From Coriaria nepalensis (taxonomy: Eukaryota; Streptophyta; Magnoliopsida; Cucurbitales; Coriariaceae): a DNA stretch of 64,000 nucleotides. Each line of letters starts with the position of its first letter. Position 1 is the stretch's first letter. The notes under the pieces were generated by a model, which saw only the letters and a list, made by a program, of their open reading frames with translations, was not told the DNA's origin and did no database searches. The DNA is taken from the NCBI GenBank assembly GCA_027186245.1, contig CP114495.1:697001-761000 (forward strand). The letters run 5' to 3'. A program made the position numbers and the translations under genes. This document shows, piece after piece, positions 59,320 through 64,000 of this stretch.

Positions 59320-60414
59320 TTAGGCCTGAGTTGGGGGCTTCAGCTTGCGAGGTGGCTTGTATGCCTTGTCACGATCATGATGCCCATCATGGTCATGTCC
59401 TGGCTTCTCTCCCTCACCCTTACGTGGACCCTCGTGTTCACCACCTGGTCCCTTCTTCTCGAACAGGCCCCGTCCCGGTTCGTGCTCATGTGGTGGTTTC
59501 TTATCACCCTTTCCCTTTATTGGCTTCTCTCCCTCACCCTTGCGTGAACCCTCGTGTTCACCACCAGGTCCTTTCTTCTCGAACAGGCCCCGTCCCGGTT
59601 CGTGCTCATGTGGTGGTTTCTTATCTCCCTTTCCCTTAATTGGCTTCTCTCCTTTTCCCTTTGGCCCCTCTTCCTTGTGTGGATTTCCATCCAATGAAGC
59701 CAGCTCCTCCTCCGCCAGGTGGCGTCCGGGTTCTTCTTCATGATGCGGTGGCCTGTGTTTTCTGGGTGGCTTCCCTCCGTCGTGTCCCTTTCCATATAAG
59801 GATTCTGATTCCTCTTCCTCGGCCAGGTGGCGTCCCGGCTCCTCACCATGATGAGGCGGCCTGTGTTTTCTGGGCGGTTTTCCTCCCTCATGCCCCTTTC
59901 CATATCCGGAAGCCGACTCCTCCTCCTCAGCCAGGTGGCGCCCGGGCTCCTCCTGATCATGGTGTGGTGGCCTTTGCTTTCTCGGTGGCTTTCCTCCCTC
60001 ATGTCCCTTTCCATATACGGAAGTCAACTCCTCCTCCTCGGCCAGGTGGCGCCCAGGCTTTTCCTGATCATGGTGTGGTGGCCTGTGCTTTCTCGGTGGC
60101 TTTCCTCCCTCATGTCCTTTTCCATACACGGAAGTCAATTCCTCCCCCTCTGCCAAATGGCGCCCAGGCTCCTCCTCATGCGGTGGCTTGTGCTCTCCCT
60201 TTCCCTTAGTGGGTGGTTTGTGTTCAGGGTAATGCTTCTCTAGGTGAGACACTTCCACCAATGAAGGGTGGTGGGGGGGTTTCTTATAACCACCATGCTT
60301 GGGATAATGCTCATGATGATCATCATGATCATGATCGGCATGAGTTGTAGTAGCAGAAAGAAGAACTGCTGCTCCAATGAGTAAAAAAACAAGCAAGCAT
60401 TTTGGAGTGTTCAT
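59320..60414 (-). CDS. Secreted charged Lys/Glu/His/Pro-rich repeat protein, copy A
   Basis: This is a 364-aa intronless protein with a signal peptide (residues 1-26, CLLVFLLIGAAVLLSATTTHA). It is followed by a His/Asp-rich stretch (DHDHDDHHEHYPKHGG), which may bind metal. Module I is about 38 residues, repeated about five times, built on PGRHLAEEEELTSVYGKG, then HEGGKPPRKHRPPHH. Module II is 40 residues, repeated twice, built on EKPIKGKGDKKPP, then HEPGRGLFEKKGPGGEHEG. The C-terminus is GHDHDGHHDRD, then KPPRKLKPPT. Both modules share a PGR-x-L core, so they probably have one origin. There are no known domains and no cysteine after the signal peptide, and the protein is very hydrophilic and likely disordered. 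RGLFEKKG recalls the dehydrin F-segment (RGLFDFLGKK), but this may be chance. A TATA box (CTTATAAAGG on the minus strand) lies at about 60478-60486. The function is unknown. Confidence 0.8.
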   Translation of the reverse strand: MNTPKCLLVFLLIGAAVLLSATTTHADHDHDDHHEHYPKHGGYKKPPHHPSLVEVSHLEKHYPEHKPPTKGKGEHKPPHEEEPGRHLAEGEELTSVYGKGHEGGKPPRKHRPPHHDQEKPGRHLAEEEELTSVYGKGHEGGKPPRKQRPPHHDQEEPGRHLAEEEESASGYGKGHEGGKPPRKHRPPHHGEEPGRHLAEEEESESLYGKGHDGGKPPRKHRPPHHEEEPGRHLAEEELASLDGNPHKEEGPKGKGEKPIKGKGDKKPPHEHEPGRGLFEKKGPGGEHEGSRKGEGEKPIKGKGDKKPPHEHEPGRGLFEKKGPGGEHEGPRKGEGEKPGHDHDGHHDRDKAYKPPRKLKPPTQA

Positions 60415-62897
60415 CTTCGATATCTGATGTGTTTGTGTTCTGGTTCTGGTTCTGAAACTGAAGCAGTGGCTGTGCCCTTTATAAGGTGGAGTGGAGCCCA
60501 ATATGACATCACTACATATGTCACTCTGCATTAAATTAATATTTGGCAACATAGAATATAATCTGTTCTACTTTCTAGTACTCTTTTTCTTCCTCAGATG
60601 GGATTTTATTTAAAAACGGTGGGTCACTTCTATAGACCGATTAGGCGTTCTTTTAGTCTTATTCAGTCGGAAAGTTTGACAAACTGTACTCTCTTGGGTT
60701 CTTAGTTTGTCTCTACGCACGTGCATGTGTTGATCAAAAGTATCGAAAACTTATGAGTTATATTCGGTCTATGGTCTAAATGATTATGACTATCTTATAT
60801 AGATTTAATATAATATATAGAATTAATATTACGATAGATTAAGTCTACGTAATATTTTAACTGCACTATGAAAGAAGTAATTATTGTTAATTAATAACAC
60901 AAATAGAAAATTAATCAATGAACTACGTGCTTACATACATCTTAAACATGTATTCTTTTCATTTTTAATCAAGAACCTAGATTAATGATTTTGCACCGTT
61001 TGGTACGCCGCTTCATGAATAGCACTGGAATTCTTGTGTTTCCATTAGGACAGTGACTCTCTAAAACCACTAACATGATTTTCTTTTTCTTTTTTCTTTC
61101 TAGCTTTCTTCTTCCTTTTGTCGTGAAGCTCTCTCTCGATGTTTAAAAAGTCTTGATTTCGGCCTCCTCCTCCTTCTTTTTGTAAATGAAAGTTGATTGA
61201 ACAGAAAAGAGGCAATACAATTTAGTGTTGAGTCATACTGGTCCCCTTTCAATACAAATCTTTTTTCGTTTTCAACTATTACCACGTAAGTTTGTGATTA
61301 TTAAACATCATCTCATATCGGTAACGTTAGTGTCTACTTTTTCTCTGCAAATCGCTTTGGAAAATTAGTTTATTAAATGATCAGGTTTATATAAATAGGA
61401 AATTAAAAAAAAAATAGTAGAAAAAGTTGAATAAAGCTTACAGAAGTATCAAGTAATTTAATTGTGTTCATACGGAAATTGATTAACAGAACCTTTGCTT
61501 TTAGTCATCAGTTCATAAATATTTTAATCACTATTGTGTAATGTCGGTCCGTGTGAAAATGCTTGCCTGATCAAAGAAGGATCATGTGGGTCTCTCTCTC
61601 ATTTGCCTTATTATATATTAAACGTTGAAGTTAGCATCTTTAATTAATAAGCAACCACGTGTATAATTAGAACTTAATTACAAGCCTAATGGTTCATAGA
61701 TACGAGGACGAACATAGCCCAATTAGAAACGGGCTGGAACTGATCCAATACACATAGTGAGTCACGTGACATCTGTTAACTGGTGGTAACCGTGATTTAA
61801 TTGAGACAAGAACTCTTATTTAATTTCTTAGAAGCATAAGGCTATGTATAACCGCGTGATTTGATCATGCATTGGAATCATTGGATGATGGTGGCTTGTG
61901 ATGTGGAGGATGATGATCAGGACTTCAGGATGCTTATACATAGGGTCCTTAGGGAGGCTTCTGGGATGTCGGTGGGAAGGCACGGAATCAAGAAAGAAAT
62001 TTGGGACGGATAAAAAAATATATTATTTTTTTTAAAAAAATTAAGGATTAGTTTATAAATTATTAATAATTATAGAAAAAAGTTTTAATTTTTATAATAT
62101 TTAGGACATATATTTAAGGATTTATTTATAAGAGTTTAATAATTTTAAAGTAAATTTTTTATTCCAAAGGCGGAGGGCAATGCCCTTACTTAACCCTTAG
62201 TTACTCCTATGTTTGCGGGACCCATGATGAGGGGAGGCTCATATGGCGAACAGTTGGTGAAGAGTCTTCATTTGAAGCCTTCATGACTGGACGGTGCATG
62301 GTGGTGGTGGTGGTGGTGGTGAGGCGGTGTCCAGAAAACTCTAGGGGAAACATAAGTTGGCGGTTTCGATGATGGTCAGATTCATCTGCTAGGTTGTTTT
62401 GGTTATTTCCACGTGATAGATCATAGATTAGTACTACTAGTACTGAGAGCAACAAATATTAATCCAAGCGACAAAACAAACAAGTAAGAAGAAGAAGTTG
62501 CTTTTAGCACTAGCTTGGTAGTATGATTTGAAATGTATATATGTATATATAATATAGATAATATGTGGACTGATGATTAATCAAAGTAGCCATAACTAGT
62601 TTTGCCATCTTAGCCTTTGGGTTATTCGTTAACGTGCATGATAATCAATCAGGATTTTAGGGTTAATTAATATGCTGCATTAATTCAAGACGACATGTTA
62701 TTCAAACTTACCAAAAAACTAATTTGACACGTCGCCAACTGTCGACACGTGTCGACATGCCAGTTTGACACACGTGATTGTTGTTTCTATAACTCTTCCC
62801 ACCGACAAGGATGAATTCACATATGCATGGCGCCAACAAGAATTATAAAGAAAAAGTAAATAACGAGACAGAGCATCAGAAAAGGCAACTAAGTTGC
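60415..62897. other. Intergenic between repeat-protein copies A and B
   Basis: The left part is the promoter of copy A. A minus-strand open frame at 62207-62455 begins with a hydrophobic run (SVLVVLIYDL) but has no ATG at its start and no family resemblance, so it is not called. A (TGG)n run at about 62301-62321 codes for polyThr in that frame. 61990-62180 is AT-rich and bounded by GC-richer borders, possibly a small transposon. Confidence 0.4.
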
Positions 62898-63060
62898 ATG
62901 AAAAGCTGATCAAAGTCAGCTACGTACATACAAGCTGCTAAACGATAAAACCACAACTGTCACAACTGCTAGATTAATAACACACTAAAAACACAGCACT
63001 ACTACTGATCAAACAGATAATAATGTAAGCTCTTATTTGTACATATATATAACTGGAGCC
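62898..63060 (-). repeat. 3'-flank segment shared with copy A
   Basis: This is the counterpart of 59089-59270, located just downstream of copy B on the minus strand. The shared blocks appear in the same order and spacing. Confidence 0.7.
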
Positions 63061-63107
63061 ATCGGAATAAGCACTCTGTAGGACAGTGATGCGTCGCCGT
63101 TTTCTAA

Positions 63108-64000
63108 TCAGACCGAAGTTGGAGGTTTCAGCTTCCGTGGAGGTTTGTGTGACTTGATGTTCTCGTTCTCCTCAACTTGAGGATGCCCTGGGTGACCATC
63201 ATGATCATGGCCATCATGGTCATGTCCTGGCTTCTCTCCCTCACCCTTATGGGGACCCTCGTGTTCACCACCCGGTCCCTTCTTCTCGAACAGGCCCCGT
63301 CCCAGTTCATGCTCTTGCGGTGGTTTCTTATCTCCCTTTCCCTTAATTGGCTTTTCTCCCTCACCCTTATGGGGACCCTCGTGTTCACCACCCGGTCCCT
63401 TCTTCTCGAAGAGGCCCCGTCCCGGTTCGTGCTCTTGCGGTGGTTTCTTATCTCCCTTTCCCTTAATTGGCTTCTCTCCCTCACCCTTATGGGGACCCTC
63501 GTGTTCACCACCCGGTCCCTTCTTCTCGAACAGGCCCCGTCCCGGTTCGTGCTCTTGTGGTGGTTTCTTATCTCCCTTTCCCTTAATTGGCTTCTCTCCC
63601 TCACCCTTGCGTGGACCCTCGTGTTCACTTCCCGGTCCCTTCTTCTCGAATAGGCCCCGTCCCGCTTCGTGCTCTTGCGGTGGTTTCTTATCCCCCTTTC
63701 CCTTAACTGGCTTCTCTCCCTTTCCCTTTAGCCCATCTTCCCTTTCAAATGCTGCAGTTGGTGGCCTGTGTTTCCCTGGTTGCTTCCCATCCAATGAAGC
63801 TGACTCCTCCTCCTCGGCCAAGTGGCGTCCTGGTTCCTCGTCATGATGATGTGGTGGCCTGTGCTTCTTTGGTGGTTTTCCATCCAATGAAGTTGGCTCC
63901 TCCTCCTCGGCCAAGTGGCGTCCGGGCTCCTCGTCATGATGATGTGGTGGCCTGAGCTTCGTTGGTGGCTTTTCATCTACTAACGCTGACTTCTTCTCAG
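63108..64000 (-). CDS. Secreted charged repeat protein, copy B (5' end outside window)
   Basis: The frame is open from the window edge to the stop at 63108-63110, giving 296 residues. It is a paralogue of copy A: at least two to three module I units (PGRHLAEEEEPTSLDGKPP, then KKHRPPHHHDEE) and four module II units (GEKPIKGKGDKKPPQEHEPG, then RGLFEKKGPGGEHEGP). It then ends with GHDHDGHDHDGHPGHP and KPPRKLKPPTSV. Module II has an exact 120-bp DNA period between about 63230 and 63710, and neighbouring copies differ by only a few bases. Copy B has twice as many module II units as copy A. The signal peptide should lie beyond 64000. The function is unknown. Confidence 0.8.
   Translation of the reverse strand, partial: EKKSALVDEKPPTKLRPPHHHDEEPGRHLAEEEEPTSLDGKPPKKHRPPHHHDEEPGRHLAEEEESASLDGKQPGKHRPPTAAFEREDGLKGKGEKPVKGKGDKKPPQEHEAGRGLFEKKGPGSEHEGPRKGEGEKPIKGKGDKKPPQEHEPGRGLFEKKGPGGEHEGPHKGEGEKPIKGKGDKKPPQEHEPGRGLFEKKGPGGEHEGPHKGEGEKPIKGKGDKKPPQEHELGRGLFEKKGPGGEHEGPHKGEGEKPGHDHDGHDHDGHPGHPQVEENENIKSHKPPRKLKPPTSV
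63230..63710 (-). repeat. 120-bp tandem coding repeat (four units)
   Basis: Units begin at about 63230, 63350, 63470 and 63590 and are nearly identical, always in frame (40 codons). The same 120-bp unit is present twice in copy A (about 59400-59640). Such identity suggests recent unequal crossing-over or gene conversion. Confidence 0.9.

Noticed and set aside
59310..60243. Several long open frames on both strands across repeat-protein copy A
   Set aside because: This is a by-product of the repetitive, GC-richer coding DNA. Only the minus frame ending at 59320 begins with a signal peptide and shares its frame with copy B.
62207..62455. Possible small secreted peptide on the minus strand
   Set aside because: The hydrophobic start lacks an ATG, a stop lies two codons upstream, there is a polyThr run from a (TGG)n repeat, and no known peptide motif is present.

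Overview
This is nuclear DNA of a flowering plant, almost certainly a core eudicot. The evidence is split genes with GT-AG introns, plant-only families (SUPERMAN-type zinc finger, ETR2-type ethylene receptor, AHL, ATL RING-H2, WAT1, CASP-like, AP2/ERF), AT-rich intergenic DNA full of (TA)n, (GA)n and poly-A/T tracts, degraded copia, Mutator and hAT remnants, and a decayed insert of plastid DNA. The species cannot be named from the sequence.

Layout. 1-1.9 kb: 3' part of a cellulose-synthase-like G gene with a one-base frameshift. 4-8.6 kb: two intronless single-C2H2 EAR-repressor genes (SUPERMAN-like, then TAC1/URO-like). 15-17.4 kb: a complete two-exon ETR2-type ethylene receptor. 19.6-20.7 kb: plastid trnR-ACG insert and a Mutator transposase relic. 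23.4-24.3 kb (-): an AHL20-like AT-hook gene whose expected start ATG reads CTG. 26-26.9 kb (-): 5'-truncated DUF668 gene. 28.7-32 kb: a small At4g14450-like gene (-) and a five-exon HR-like lesion-inducing gene (+). 32.6-37.9 kb: 2-oxoglutarate dioxygenase cluster with one intact gene, one copy destroyed by a copia element, and one 30-codon stub. 39-44.5 kb: CASP-like, WAT1-related and ATL RING-H2 genes. 48.5-54.2 kb: two group IX ERF genes, the second ERF1-like. 57-64 kb (-): a secreted proline-rich repeat protein and two tandem paralogues of a secreted Lys/Glu/His/Pro-rich repeat protein; the last runs off the window.

How the genes relate. From about 4 to 54 kb, the gene content and much of the order match, from memory, several separate Arabidopsis segments: At3g23130-At3g23240 (SUP, URO, ETR2, DUF668, HR-lesion, CASP-like, ERFs, ERF1), At4g14420-At4g14465 (HR-lesion, small protein, AHL20), and the At1g04340-04370 and At5g43410-43460 segments (HR-lesion, dioxygenases, ATL, ERF). 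The window looks like a less fractionated version of one ancestral block. Several genes are linked to ethylene or defence signalling: the receptor, ERF1-like and ERF098-like factors, the ATL ligase and the lesion-inducing protein. The ACO-like dioxygenases are related to, but are not, the ethylene-forming enzyme. The repeat-protein cluster at the right end is the least understood part.
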